From Curtobacterium sp. TC1 (GTDB lineage: Bacteria > Actinomycetota > Actinomycetes > Actinomycetales > Microbacteriaceae), in NCBI RefSeq assembly GCF_019844075.1, contig NZ_CP081964.1, positions 1,984,001-2,048,000 of the forward strand: a stretch of DNA of 64,000 nt. Reading direction: 5' to 3'. Shown one piece after another: positions 17,658 through 25,670 of this stretch. The translations under genes were made by a program, and so were the position numbers. The notes under the pieces are model-generated. The model was not told the origin of the DNA. It saw only the letters and a program-made list of their open reading frames with translations, and made no database searches. Within the stretch, counting starts at the first letter, position 1. Each line of letters opens with the position of its first letter.

Positions 17658-18130
17658 TGGGTCACCGATACCTCCTCGACAACAACGTCCTCTCGCGTCT
17701 CAGCGAGGAAGAGCGGTCCAGGTCCTTCATCCGCGAAAACTGTCGTGTCCCGTCAGAGGTGTTGTACGAAGCTCGGTTCTTCCAGGACGCCGGGTCCCTC
17801 GTTGCGCTCGAGTACCGAACGACCGGAAGAGTGTTGCAGCGCCTCCAGGAAGTCATGGAGCGTGTGGCCGTCGACGACGTGCGCCTGGTCAACCTCTACA
17901 GCGGCAAGGGCAACGCCGACCCGATGCTCGTAGCCTGCGCTCTGGACGCCGTGAGTGAAGAGAACGAAGGCCTCTTTGGTGATGATTGGGCGATCATCTC
18001 CAACGACGACGCGGTTTGCGCGATGGCAGGCCTGTTCGGTATCCCCGTCCTCACAAGCGGCGACCTCGATGTCCTCCTCGGTGACGGCGATGACGGCGGA
18101 GGCGGCGGGGACGCGACCCGCCTCGTCTGA
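17654..18130 (+). CDS. PIN-domain nuclease (DUF4411-like), putative toxin
   Basis: 158 residues; start overlaps the stop of the ImmA-like gene by four bases. N-terminal YLLDNNVLSRL supplies D9; further acidic residues typical of PIN active sites are E35/E39, D89 in GNADPMLVACA and D118/D119 in IISNDDAV. Length and LLDNNV opening fit DUF4411-like PIN proteins. A glycine- and aspartate-rich tail follows (DGDDGGGGGD). It should cleave RNA, with the upstream gene as its control partner. Confidence 0.75.
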   Translation: MMGHRYLLDNNVLSRLSEEERSRSFIRENCRVPSEVLYEARFFQDAGSLVALEYRTTGRVLQRLQEVMERVAVDDVRLVNLYSGKGNADPMLVACALDAVSEENEGLFGDDWAIISNDDAVCAMAGLFGIPVLTSGDLDVLLGDGDDGGGGGDATRLV

Positions 18131-18177
18131 CGGTGCTGTGCCGTTCTGCGCCCCGACCGGTCTCCCATCCATCACCT

Positions 18178-18717
18178 TCAACCAGGCATCCTCCGAAGGG
18201 CCGCGCGCCTCGTCCTGAGGCGACTCCGCGTCATGGCGATGGCCGCTGTTTCGGTTGCAGCGGTCGCCCAGAGTTCCTGCTGGACCGCGTTCAGTGCTCG
18301 AACGACCGGATCAGCTTTGTCCGCGTTGCGCAGGAGCGGTGCGAGTTCCGCCGTCAGCCTTCTGCCCTCCTCATGCATTTGCAGGAAAGGGGAGGGCGAT
18401 TGCGCGGTCGTCTCGGGGCCGAGGCTCACCACCACCGCGATGAAGAACTCGATGGTGGCGATGCCCCGCTGTGCGCCGACTTGGAGGAGAGCCAGAGCGC
18501 GTTCAAGGGTCAGCTGCGCCGCCGCCATGGCGGAACGGGTGTCTGCCTCGACAGCGATCCGCTCGACGCGACGAGCGCGGCGGATGCCCTCGAACGCGAG
18601 CTCCTCATGGGGGCCGTTCTCGGACAGCGACAACGCGACTCGTTCGACCGCACGGCAGGCTTCCTTCAGGCCTGTCCGGCGACGGGCGGCTTCTTCTGTC
18701 TGCACGTCTCGGAACAT
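18178..18717 (-). CDS. Hypothetical helical protein
   Basis: 179 residues from the ATG at 18717 (MFRDVQTEEA); the frame is open further upstream to 18873 without better support. Amphipathic helices throughout, for example AMAAAQLTLERALALLQVG, and a hydrophobic stretch IATIEFFIAVVVSLG near residue 90. No family recognised. Convergent with the PIN gene. Codon pattern is protein-like, but the start has no clear ribosome site. Confidence 0.45.
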   Translation of the reverse strand: MFRDVQTEEAARRRTGLKEACRAVERVALSLSENGPHEELAFEGIRRARRVERIAVEADTRSAMAAAQLTLERALALLQVGAQRGIATIEFFIAVVVSLGPETTAQSPSPFLQMHEEGRRLTAELAPLLRNADKADPVVRALNAVQQELWATAATETAAIAMTRSRLRTRRAALRRMPG

Positions 18718-19313
18718 GCGCGGACCGTGAACTGTGGCGCGTGCAGGTGCGCCATCAGCGAGCCTGGTCGTTGCCGCTCTCGGGAGCTCACGAAGATCGG
18801 TCCCGACGACGTCGGGGCGTGGCCGACTCAGGTGACGAGACCAACGCGCTCGTTGTGGATCACCGCCTGACATGAGCCGGCAGCTCTGCGCGTCAACTGC
18901 TCGGGGTCAAAGGGCGCCGGCTCGCTCGCTTGCGAGGCCGAGCACGGGTTCCGGAGTCGGTCTCGGCGCACATCGTTGTCGGCTAGCCGATTTCGTCTTG
19001 AGGGCACCATCAGTGGACGACGCGAAGGCACTGCCGTGGCGTCGAAAATGGGCGGAGGTCACAGTCGAGGACGCCCTCCAGATGGGCCCAATTCCGCCCG
19101 TGAGGCCAGCCGATTCACCCTGTAGGCCTCTCTCACTTCCACGGCAGGTGGCCGACCTCCGACCCAGCGTGCGGAAGCATGTCCCGTGTCCCGTGTCCCG
19201 TGTCCCGTGTCCCGTGTCCGGTCGTGCGCTCGTCTCGTGTCCTGGTTCGCACCGCCTTGCGTCGTCGCCGCGATGCTCGTCGCCGAGCGCAATTGCGACT
19301 ATCTCGAGGTGCG
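18718..19313. other. Intergenic region with a 7-base tandem repeat
   Basis: No supportable gene. Contains the CCCGTGT repeat at 19183-19217. Frames on both strands across the repeat are compositional artefacts. Confidence 0.5.
19183..19217. repeat. Tandem repeat, five copies of CCCGTGT
   Basis: Five exact 7-base units in a row. The unit is not a multiple of three, so it would change frame on copy gain or loss. It is outside any gene I can support. Confidence 0.85.
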
Positions 19314-19847
19314 CTACTCCAGGGGTGACAGCGATGGCCGAATGAGCGGTGGTGCGGACCGTTCGTCGTCGCTGACTGCGGTCATGGAGCAGCTTGGTTG
19401 AAGAGCCGCCCCGTGATGCTGGTCGGCTCCAGCACGATGGTGGCTCATTTCGGCGTCGCGAGCATCGATCGCATCCGCCGAGCGGTGACGTTTCGCGTGG
19501 GGGATGTGGACTGTGCCTCGCACAACGACCCTCCACGCTGTCGAACCGTCGTGCTCGTCCATCTCCATGACGATCTCGCGTCCTCCGTATACGGCGTCAA
19601 GGATCACGTTGCTCGACGTCGCGAAGAACAGCCGCCGGTCCTCGGCGACGAAGTTCAACGGGATGACCTTCAGCGACTCGTCGGTTCGGGACGCGACGCG
19701 CGCTGTTCGCTCGCTGCGCAGATGGCACCAGCACTGGTCGGGATCCAGCACGAAGACCAGTTCGTCCAACGGAGTCCCGTCAGAGTGACCCCGGCGCTCT
19801 GGCACCCCGTGGTCTGGTGCTCCCGCGGGCGGGTTCGTCGTCTGCAT
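19314..19847 (-). CDS. Pyridoxamine 5'-phosphate oxidase-like flavin-binding protein, C-terminally abnormal
   Basis: 177 residues. The ATG at 19847 has GAGGAAGG about 7 bases upstream. Residues 25-115 fit the split-barrel of Pyridox_ox_2 proteins: GTPLDELVFVLDPDQCWCHL, then VIPLNFVAEDRRLFFATSSN and EMDEHDGSTAWRVVVRGTVH. After about residue 118 the sequence becomes histidine- and aspartate-rich and unlike the family, so a frameshift or deletion probably removed the normal C-terminus (SWxR-type ending). It may be non-functional. Confidence 0.65.
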   Translation of the reverse strand: MQTTNPPAGAPDHGVPERRGHSDGTPLDELVFVLDPDQCWCHLRSERTARVASRTDESLKVIPLNFVAEDRRLFFATSSNVILDAVYGGREIVMEMDEHDGSTAWRVVVRGTVHIPHAKRHRSADAIDARDAEMSHHRAGADQHHGAALQPSCSMTAVSDDERSAPPLIRPSLSPLE

Positions 19848-20007
19848 CGTCGTGCCTTCCTCGATGGCAGGTCGGCGCAGGGGGACAAGCCCCAGCGAAT
19901 CCCGCGACCCGCAGGGGAGCCCGAGCGAGGAACGTGCGAGCCCCGCCGACGAGACGCCCACGTCGAGACGGCACCAGCCACCACCCGCTGGGAGCGAAGC
20001 GGACAGC

Positions 20008-20174
20008 GGGACAAGCAGACGTCACGCGGACACTCCGAACACGCACCGGCAACGCCGGTGACGCGCCAGCGGACCCGGACAGAGTCCGCCCCGCTGACCC
20101 GCCCCGGCTGCCGGTCCGTGAACGTCGCGCCTGCTCGCCCTTGACGAAGTCGCGGGCGGACGTCAGCTTGTCCC
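20008..20174. repeat. Inverted repeat GGGACAAGC(A/T)GACGTC
   Basis: Arm 1 GGGACAAGCAGACGTC at 20008-20023; arm 2 GACGTCAGCTTGTCCC at 20159-20174, complementary at 15 of 16 positions. A third partial copy, GGGACAAGC, is at about 19881. Could be a regulator or replication-initiator binding array; function unknown. Confidence 0.5.
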
Positions 20175-20425
20175 GATCACTCGCTCAGAAGTGCTCGCTC
20201 AGGTGTCCAGGCTGGTCGGTTGGGCAGGTGTCTCTTCTCGCTTTCCACTTGTCTCACGTCCGACTGCTCTTCCCCTCCTTGATCTCACCTGTCCCGTCCG
20301 GAGATCCCTTCCCTGGAATCTCGCTCCAGCCCTCGCGGCTACCGCCGGACCCGCGGGCCGCTTCGCGTCCCGGGAAGTTCACGCCGGGACACCGCGACCG
20401 CGGGACATCGGGGCGCGTCCGCCGA

Positions 20426-20437
20426 TACGGTGAGCGC
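20426..20437 (+). promoter_or_regulatory. Leaderless-type -10 before an unusual start
   Basis: TACGGT at 20426-20431 followed by six bases and then ATA (20438), which is in frame with the gene; the first conventional start in frame is TTG at 20444. Confidence 0.4.
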
Positions 20438-20443
20438 ATACCC

Positions 20444-20986
20444 TTGGACTTCGACGCAGCACGACGTCGTGCACATGAGGAACTCGACGCTGCCGACGCT
20501 GCCGACACTGCCGCGCGTGACCGGGCCGCCGCGGACGCGGCTGCGAAGGCGTCGTTCGAGCAGCAGGCGTTGGCTCTTGGCCGGGAGATTGCCGCGGCGC
20601 TCACAGCCGCCGGTGTCCCGACGATGAAGAAGCAGGTCACCGTCCCGGGCCCGCGTGGTGATGAACTCGTCGGCTGGGAGCTTGACGCCGGTGGGAAGCG
20701 GTTCGCGCCGGTGAGTTTCTGCACCACCGACGGCCGCCTCTACGAACGGCAGAGCAACGTGTACTCACCGCTGCACGAGCTCGGGTCGCCGACGTACCGG
20801 AAGTTCGAGAACGGTGACCTCTTCTGGTTCGCTCCAGCCATCGACGGGGAACCCGACCGTTTGGGGAACGTCACCCAAGGAGTGCAGGACGCCGTCGGCT
20901 ACCACCTCGCCGAACACGAACGGGACCCATCAGCGCCGGCACCGCAGCCCGCGCCGAAGAAGCGTGGGTTGTTCGGCCGGAGGTAG
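20444..20986 (+). CDS. Hypothetical protein, alanine-rich helix plus C-terminal beta domain
   Basis: 180 residues from the TTG at 20444; an ATA two codons earlier sits at the exact leaderless distance from TACGGT. Residues 1-45 form a charged alanine-rich helix (DFDAARRRAHEELDAADAAD). Residues 60-155 look like a compact alpha/beta domain (VTVPGPRGDELVGWELDAGG, CTTDGRLYERQSNVYSPLHE). It ends in a basic tail PKKRGLFGRR. No family recognised. First of the dense small-gene array of the right half of the island. Confidence 0.6.
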   Translation: MDFDAARRRAHEELDAADAADTAARDRAAADAAAKASFEQQALALGREIAAALTAAGVPTMKKQVTVPGPRGDELVGWELDAGGKRFAPVSFCTTDGRLYERQSNVYSPLHELGSPTYRKFENGDLFWFAPAIDGEPDRLGNVTQGVQDAVGYHLAEHERDPSAPAPQPAPKKRGLFGRR

Positions 20987-20992
20987 CCGCCG

Positions 20993-21604
20993 TCACCACC
21001 ACGGTTCGTCATTGACGTGCTGCCCATCCGCCGCCGCGAGGACAGTGTCCCGGAGGGTGGTCGCGTCGGCGAGTTTGGCGATGCGTCGCACGGTCGCGAG
21101 GCCGACGCTCCTGCCGACCTGTGCACGCTCGAGCGCGTCCTTCGACGCGACGTGGAAGTCCCACTGCGCCACGTCGAGCGGCCGGTACTCGTCATGGGTC
21201 TGCGCCGTCTGCACGCAGAAGACGTACACGTGCGCGTTGAACTGTCGACCGGTCGGGTCGTCGCCGTGCCGCGGGTGGTACCGGGTGCCGCGCAGGCCAC
21301 TGAACTCGATGCGGGACAGCTGCCGCTGCTCCCAGGCTTGCAGGTACGCCGACGACTTCACCTCCACTCGGATCCGGTCATCGACGAGCAGGTCGTACGC
21401 GTCCCACTCCACCCGGTGCACATCGGACATGCCGAGTGCTTTCGCGACGAGGAACTCCGCCAGGTAGCCGCGGGCGTTGTTCATCCGCAGGTCACCGAGC
21501 GCGAACTGCCAGAAGTCCGCCACCGTCGCCGGCACCCCGACGAACTGGTCGTCGCCACGAGCTGGGTGGACAGCCGGCGGCTGCATCCACTCCTCGTTGG
21601 TCAC
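20993..21604 (-). CDS. PD-(D/E)XK nuclease-like protein
   Basis: 203 residues. RGYLAEFLVAKALGM gives the helix with E50, YDLLVDDRIRVEVKSSA gives D71 and E81-V-K83, together the E...D...ExK core of the restriction-endonuclease fold. No specificity domain is visible. The start overlaps the stop of the HD-domain gene (ATGA), so the two form a coupled pair. Could be a defence endonuclease or a DNA-repair type enzyme; the substrate cannot be read from the sequence. Confidence 0.7.
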   Translation of the reverse strand: MTNEEWMQPPAVHPARGDDQFVGVPATVADFWQFALGDLRMNNARGYLAEFLVAKALGMSDVHRVEWDAYDLLVDDRIRVEVKSSAYLQAWEQRQLSRIEFSGLRGTRYHPRHGDDPTGRQFNAHVYVFCVQTAQTHDEYRPLDVAQWDFHVASKDALERAQVGRSVGLATVRRIAKLADATTLRDTVLAAADGQHVNDEPWW

Positions 21605-22068
21605 CGGCGGACGCCGAACTCACTGAGGACGTCCTTCAGCGTCGTCCCGAGCAGGCCGGCCGTCCGTTCGTACTTCGTCTGCAGTCGGGCGCGCGTCGCG
21701 TTGTCCTCCACCAGAGCGAGCCTGGCCGGGTCTCCGTTGTGGCTGACGTCGGCGCGCTTCACCCTCGGCGCGACCGGGTCAGCCATGACCCGCACCATCG
21801 ACTCGGCGAGTGTCTCACCGCGGCGCTTCGTCATCGCGTCCACCGCGAGTACCTGCTCGGTGGTGAACCCCATCGCGCGGAGCTCGGCGAGGGTGATGTC
21901 CGTGTCCTCGACGACGTCATGCAACCAGCCGACTACACGCTCGTCAGCGGTGGACAGTCGGGCCGCGACCGCGGCGGGGTGCTCGATGTACGGCCGGCCG
22001 ACCTTGTCCACCTGTCCCGCGTGCGCCCGGGTCGCGACGTTCCGCGCGAGCTCCACCATGTCCGTCAT
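21601..22068 (-). CDS. HD-domain protein (RelA/SpoT hydrolase-like)
   Basis: 155 residues from the ATG at 22068 (MTDMVELARN); the open frame reaches 22335 but that part is out-of-frame sequence without pattern. HD metal ligands are visible: H16 in AHAGQ, H30 in YIEHPAAVA, H50-D51 in WLHDVVEDTD. This arrangement is that of the guanosine polyphosphate hydrolase (SpoT/MESH1) HD fold. No synthetase domain. Translationally coupled to the downstream PD-(D/E)XK gene, so it may be the upstream member of a small two-gene module. Confidence 0.78.
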   Translation of the reverse strand: MTDMVELARNVATRAHAGQVDKVGRPYIEHPAAVAARLSTADERVVGWLHDVVEDTDITLAELRAMGFTTEQVLAVDAMTKRRGETLAESMVRVMADPVAPRVKRADVSHNGDPARLALVEDNATRARLQTKYERTAGLLGTTLKDVLSEFGVRR

Positions 22069-22459
22069 GGCCTCAGCGTGGCACGACCGGCCGGCAGGCC
22101 ACCGCGCGGACCCGACGACACCGGACACCTCGCTCCCGTACTCGTCAGGCCACCACACGGACACCCGCTGGCCGTCCTGGTCCTGAGTTGTCCGCTCGAA
22201 CGCGGTGACCACCTGCTGAGCCCGACGCTCCGACGGGACGTCCGAAGTGACGCCCGAAGCGGACACGGACAGCTGGTGAATAGCGGGACGCGCAGCAACC
22301 ACCGCTACCGCGGCCCGGACGGTCGCGCCCGACACAGCGGAGGTTCCAGTTCCTGAGTCGCCACTCCCCAGACCGCGAGCGGTCGCCCACTCGGGGACGC
22401 CCCCATGTCCCCGGTCGGCCGGTTGCTCGCGTATCGTCCGGGCGGCTCGGCACCAACCG
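22069..22459. other. Gap between two minus-strand units
   Basis: About 390 bases with no frame I can support on either strand. It follows the end of the CdiI-like/DUF805 gene and should contain the promoter of the HD/nuclease pair. Confidence 0.45.
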
Positions 22460-23512
22460 TCATTCGGCGTCCCGGTCGAACCGTCCGCCTCCAGGCTCGC
22501 TGTCCAGCAGGTTCCAGACGAGGAGCGTGACGGCGCCGACGACCGGGACGACCTGGACCACCTGCAGCCACCCGCTCCGGTCCGTGTCGTGCAGGCGACG
22601 GCACTGCAGGCTCAGGTTCGGCAGCAGGGTCACGACCAACCAGACGAGCAGCGCGACCATGAACGGCGCTCGGGCCGCCGTCGGCACGACAGCGACGGTG
22701 GTCACGAGCAGCCCGCAGACCGCGGCCCAGAGCGAGCGCGCCCACCAGAACTCCGACCGGCTCGCCCTGCCGTCGAAGGACGCGGCCCGCAGCACGAACC
22801 GCACGACGGCGACGCGGGGACCCGCTCCCCGGACCGGCCGTGACGACCGCTGCCAGCCCGCACGACCGAGGTCCGCCGATGCCGGTGGTGCCAGCTCGGC
22901 CGACCGCACACCGAGCTGCCGCCGCATCCACGTCAACCACTCCCGGTCCGTCGCGCCGACGTCGGCCGGGTCGTGGTTGCAGTCGAGCGCGACCAGGGTC
23001 GCGGCGATCGTGTCGTCGTCGCTCCCGAGCAGGTCGTCGAGTTCGCTCCCGAGCGCGAGCGCCTCGTCCCGTGTGGCCGTGGCGAGGAAGTGGGCCATCA
23101 CGTCCTCTGGCCCCATCTCGGTGTCCACCCACGAACGGTGGAAGTACGCGCCGACGAAGCCGTCGAGAGCGGGGAAGCGATCGCTCGTGCCACCGTCGAA
23201 CGACGGGTACACCGCGACGATGTCGTGCCGCCACGGGTCACCGGCGCGCACCGCGAGCACGACCCTGACGGTGTCGAGCGGTGCCTCCACGCCGAAGGCG
23301 GTGCCCACCCCGACGACACGGTGCGGCTCGGGGCGGAAGGTGAGCCGGATCGGTCGCACCATCCCGCGTCCGACCCACACGTCGATGCGTTCCCGGTTGG
23401 CGCGCAGGGCGGCGTCGGCGAGCGCCCGGACCTCCCGGTCGTTTACCGTGAAGCGCGTGGTGCCCGTCCGTAGCGTCGGTGCTGCTGCCCTGTCGTCTGT
23501 CATCGCCGTCAT
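22460..23512 (-). CDS. CdiI-type immunity domain fused to DUF805 membrane domain
   Basis: 350 residues; start ATG at 23512 preceded by a G-run, with a second ATG three codons later. Residues about 90-195 (FPALDGFVGAYFHRSWVDTE... to WLTWMRRQL) match the contact-dependent inhibition immunity family (CdiI_2: 'LgaYFHqDw' followed by a helical part). Residues about 235-340 are a DUF805 module: FDGRASRSEFWWA, several membrane segments, then SLQCRRLHDTDRSGW. A soluble immunity-type domain tethered to the membrane is unusual. Inference: protection against a toxin at the membrane, or a regulator using the same fold. Confidence 0.65.
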   Translation of the reverse strand: MTAMTDDRAAAPTLRTGTTRFTVNDREVRALADAALRANRERIDVWVGRGMVRPIRLTFRPEPHRVVGVGTAFGVEAPLDTVRVVLAVRAGDPWRHDIVAVYPSFDGGTSDRFPALDGFVGAYFHRSWVDTEMGPEDVMAHFLATATRDEALALGSELDDLLGSDDDTIAATLVALDCNHDPADVGATDREWLTWMRRQLGVRSAELAPPASADLGRAGWQRSSRPVRGAGPRVAVVRFVLRAASFDGRASRSEFWWARSLWAAVCGLLVTTVAVVPTAARAPFMVALLVWLVVTLLPNLSLQCRRLHDTDRSGWLQVVQVVPVVGAVTLLVWNLLDSEPGGGRFDRDAE

Positions 23513-23691
23513 GCCCCCGTTAGCATCGGTCGTGCAAAAACGAGGGCGTCCGGGGCGCTGCCGGCCCGTATCCCCGTGCTCGACCGTAGCGGCGGCAGGC
23601 TGGGTTCCGCGACTCGGCCGCGACACAACCAAGGGGGTCGAGTGCACATCGAGAATCGGGAGGACCAACTGCGTCTCGACGGGGCACCGGC

Positions 23692-23874
23692 ATGATGTTC
23701 CTCGGGCTCGGCGCCATCCCGGCGTTCGCATCGATGCGCTTCGTGTTCTGGGTGGTGTCGCCGCTGCTCGGCCTGGTCGGGTTCCTCCTCGCGTACGGGA
23801 ACCGCCGCTATCAACAGCGTGCCCTTGCAGCCACCCACCTGCAGGACCCGGCGGGGGAGCCCGGCGACCGGTGA
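23692..23874 (+). CDS. Short membrane protein
   Basis: 60 residues; one or two hydrophobic segments (about 1-36) and a basic/acidic tail. Its stop codon overlaps the GTG of the next gene (GTGA), which supports it as a real, translationally coupled frame although no strong ribosome site is seen. Confidence 0.45.
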   Translation: MMFLGLGAIPAFASMRFVFWVVSPLLGLVGFLLAYGNRRYQQRALAATHLQDPAGEPGDR

Positions 23875-24455
23875 GCGATGACCGGCAGCAGATCCTTGCC
23901 CTCGACGTCGCACCTGCCGACGCGGAAGCAGTCGCCAGCCGACTGCGGACGTTCATCCGCGACCGACAGTTCGCGGTCCCACACCCGGACGCCATCGACC
24001 CCGTCCCACCGAACACCAGCAAGATCGGGATGCCGTTGCCGGCGGACCTCATCGGTCCGGCGTTCACCGCGGAACCGTACGGGTCCGACCGGCCCGACTA
24101 CAACCCGCAGTGGTCGTTCATCTACGTGCACGTCCCGCACGACGAGGACCACCGCGTCTGGTTCCTCGGGGACAGCACCAGCCCGTCCAACTGCCGCTAC
24201 TGCGGAAAGGAGTTCGAGCACGACCCGTTCTGGGCCGCGTTCAACGAATGGCTCGAGGGCCCGGAACCGCTACTGACCTGCCTCAACTGTGGGAAGAGCG
24301 CACTGATGGGCGACCAGGACACATCCGGCAGCATCGTCATCAGCCCGGTCGGCATCGTCCTCTCCGGCGATGGATGGGACCTCGTCCCGGAGCTCCTCGG
24401 CGCGCTCCGCACCGACTTCGGCGGCCGGTGGTGCTGGGTCAGCTACCACCCGTAG
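23871..24455 (+). CDS. Zinc-ribbon-type hypothetical protein
   Basis: 194 residues from a GTG that overlaps the stop of the short membrane gene. Two CxxC knuckles, CRYC (near residue 110) and CLNC (near 138), can bind one zinc ion. The second half is hydrophobic/beta (SIVISPVGIVLSGDGWDLVP). No family recognised. Convergent with the next pair, three bases apart. Confidence 0.62.
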   Translation: MSDDRQQILALDVAPADAEAVASRLRTFIRDRQFAVPHPDAIDPVPPNTSKIGMPLPADLIGPAFTAEPYGSDRPDYNPQWSFIYVHVPHDEDHRVWFLGDSTSPSNCRYCGKEFEHDPFWAAFNEWLEGPEPLLTCLNCGKSALMGDQDTSGSIVISPVGIVLSGDGWDLVPELLGALRTDFGGRWCWVSYHP

Positions 24456-24458
24456 CGG

Positions 24459-24695
24459 TCACCGACGGCGGCCTTGCACATACGCAAGGATGTCCGCCCC
24501 GAGCGCCGACGTCGTCGGCCACGTGTCGGAGATGACGTGTGCGGCGCTCTCCAACCCGTACCGCTCAGCGTCCGAGCCGCCCGCGGACGCCTGGGCTGCG
24601 TGCAACGCAGTGAGGACCGGTGCGACCATTTGCATCGGCATCGCCCGCTCCGCAACAACCCGAGCGACCAGGTTCTCGAGCTTCTCGTCGGTCAT
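24459..24695 (-). CDS. Small hypothetical protein
   Basis: 78 residues; a helix with LENLVARVVAERAMPM, then TALHAAQASAG and ADILAYVQGRRR. Start overlaps the stop of the upstream gene (ATGA), so it is the second gene of a coupled pair. No family recognised. Confidence 0.55.
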   Translation of the reverse strand: MTDEKLENLVARVVAERAMPMQMVAPVLTALHAAQASAGGSDAERYGLESAAHVISDTWPTTSALGADILAYVQGRRR

Positions 24696-25123
24696 GATGC
24701 GCCACCAGCGTGCTCAGCAGCGAACGCCGCCTTCCGGGCCCGCACCCGCTCTGGATGCTCCGCCCAGAAGTCGATGGCGTCGTCACCGACAGCGAAGTAC
24801 GGCGGCCATGACCTGGCGAGCTGCAGGTCCGTGGACGGCGACGACGAGTCGATGGGCGGGACGACCGCTTTCGGGTCCCGCTTCGCACGGGCGAGCGCCC
24901 GCGGCGCACCGTTGTGGATGTACACCGCCGCCAACGCGACGCACTTCGCCAGCATCATCGACGCACCCGACGAGGTCACCGGACCATGAAGGCTGAGGAA
25001 GTCGGCGACATCGCACACGCGGACGAACTCCTCCTCCGAACACGACTCCACCCACCTCGCGACGTCCCTCTCGTGGAACTGCAGCAGGTCACGGACGGTG
25101 AGGTTCCGAGTGGTGGACAGCAC
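24692..25123 (-). CDS. Hypothetical protein
   Basis: 143 residues; all-helical N-terminus (TVRDLLQFHERDVARWVESC) and a hydrophobic helix MMLAKCVALAAVYIHNG near the middle. The C-terminus has WAEHPERVRARKAAFAAEH. No family recognised. First gene of a two-gene minus-strand unit, head to head with the leaderless gene at 25168. Confidence 0.6.
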   Translation of the reverse strand: MLSTTRNLTVRDLLQFHERDVARWVESCSEEEFVRVCDVADFLSLHGPVTSSGASMMLAKCVALAAVYIHNGAPRALARAKRDPKAVVPPIDSSSPSTDLQLARSWPPYFAVGDDAIDFWAEHPERVRARKAAFAAEHAGGAS

Positions 25124-25155
25124 CGCTTCAGCGTAGGGCGTCGCCGACGGCCCGC

Positions 25156-25167
25156 TACGATCCGGGC
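25156..25167 (+). promoter_or_regulatory. -10 of a leaderless transcript
   Basis: TACGAT at 25156-25161, six bases, then ATG at 25168; no ribosome site in the spacer. Confidence 0.6.
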
Positions 25168-25659
25168 ATGGCGCTCACCCGGAACCCGTTGCACATCGGC
25201 GCTGGCGGGGAACTCCTCGTCCAGTACCAGCTGCTGAAACTCGGCATCGACTCAGCCCGAATGACCACCGACGCCGGTATCGACCTCGTCGTGTACGCCC
25301 CCGGCGCGCAGGAGGCGACGACCGTACAGGTGAAGACCGTCGACCGGGCGACACCATCCGGCGGCACCGGGAAGATGGCGATCGGGTGGAACTTCCCGCA
25401 CAACACCCCGGCGCAACTGCTCGCCTTCGTGCTCCTCGAACGTGACACCGTCTGGCTGCTCACCCGCGCGCAAGCCCGCGCCACCGCGCAGCAGCACACC
25501 GACAAGGGCGGGCGGCGCATCTACTGGTACACGGACCTCACCATCCCGAAGCGCCCCGACGGCTCACCGCTCATCGAGACCGACGTTGACCGGTTCCTCC
25601 TGGAACGGCAGGCGCCGTTGCTGTTCCCGTCCGCGCATACCGTCGGTGCACCCCACTGA
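25168..25659 (+). CDS. PD-(D/E)XK-like protein with Q in place of the second acid
   Basis: 163 residues. GAGGELLVQYQLLKLG supplies E15, TDAGIDLVVYAP supplies D39, and TTVQVKTV gives Q54-V-K56, so the core reads E...D...QxK as in some Holliday-junction-resolvase-like and restriction-like enzymes. The rest (WLLTRAQARATAQQ, RRIYWYTDLTIP) resembles small DUF-type nuclease proteins. Leaderless start. It may act as a nuclease or as a DNA-binding immunity-type protein. Confidence 0.6.
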   Translation: MALTRNPLHIGAGGELLVQYQLLKLGIDSARMTTDAGIDLVVYAPGAQEATTVQVKTVDRATPSGGTGKMAIGWNFPHNTPAQLLAFVLLERDTVWLLTRAQARATAQQHTDKGGRRIYWYTDLTIPKRPDGSPLIETDVDRFLLERQAPLLFPSAHTVGAPH

Positions 25660-25670
25660 ACGGAGTCACC

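Larger units (their letters stand above)
19848..20437. other. 590-base intergenic region with an inverted repeat
   Basis: No supportable gene on either strand. It includes the inverted repeat 20008-20174, a T- and C-rich tract around 20230-20290, and the promoter-like TACGGT just before the next gene. Confidence 0.5.

Noticed and set aside
19183..19217. CRISPR array
   Set aside because: Seven-base units without spacers; no direct-repeat/spacer structure and no cas genes.
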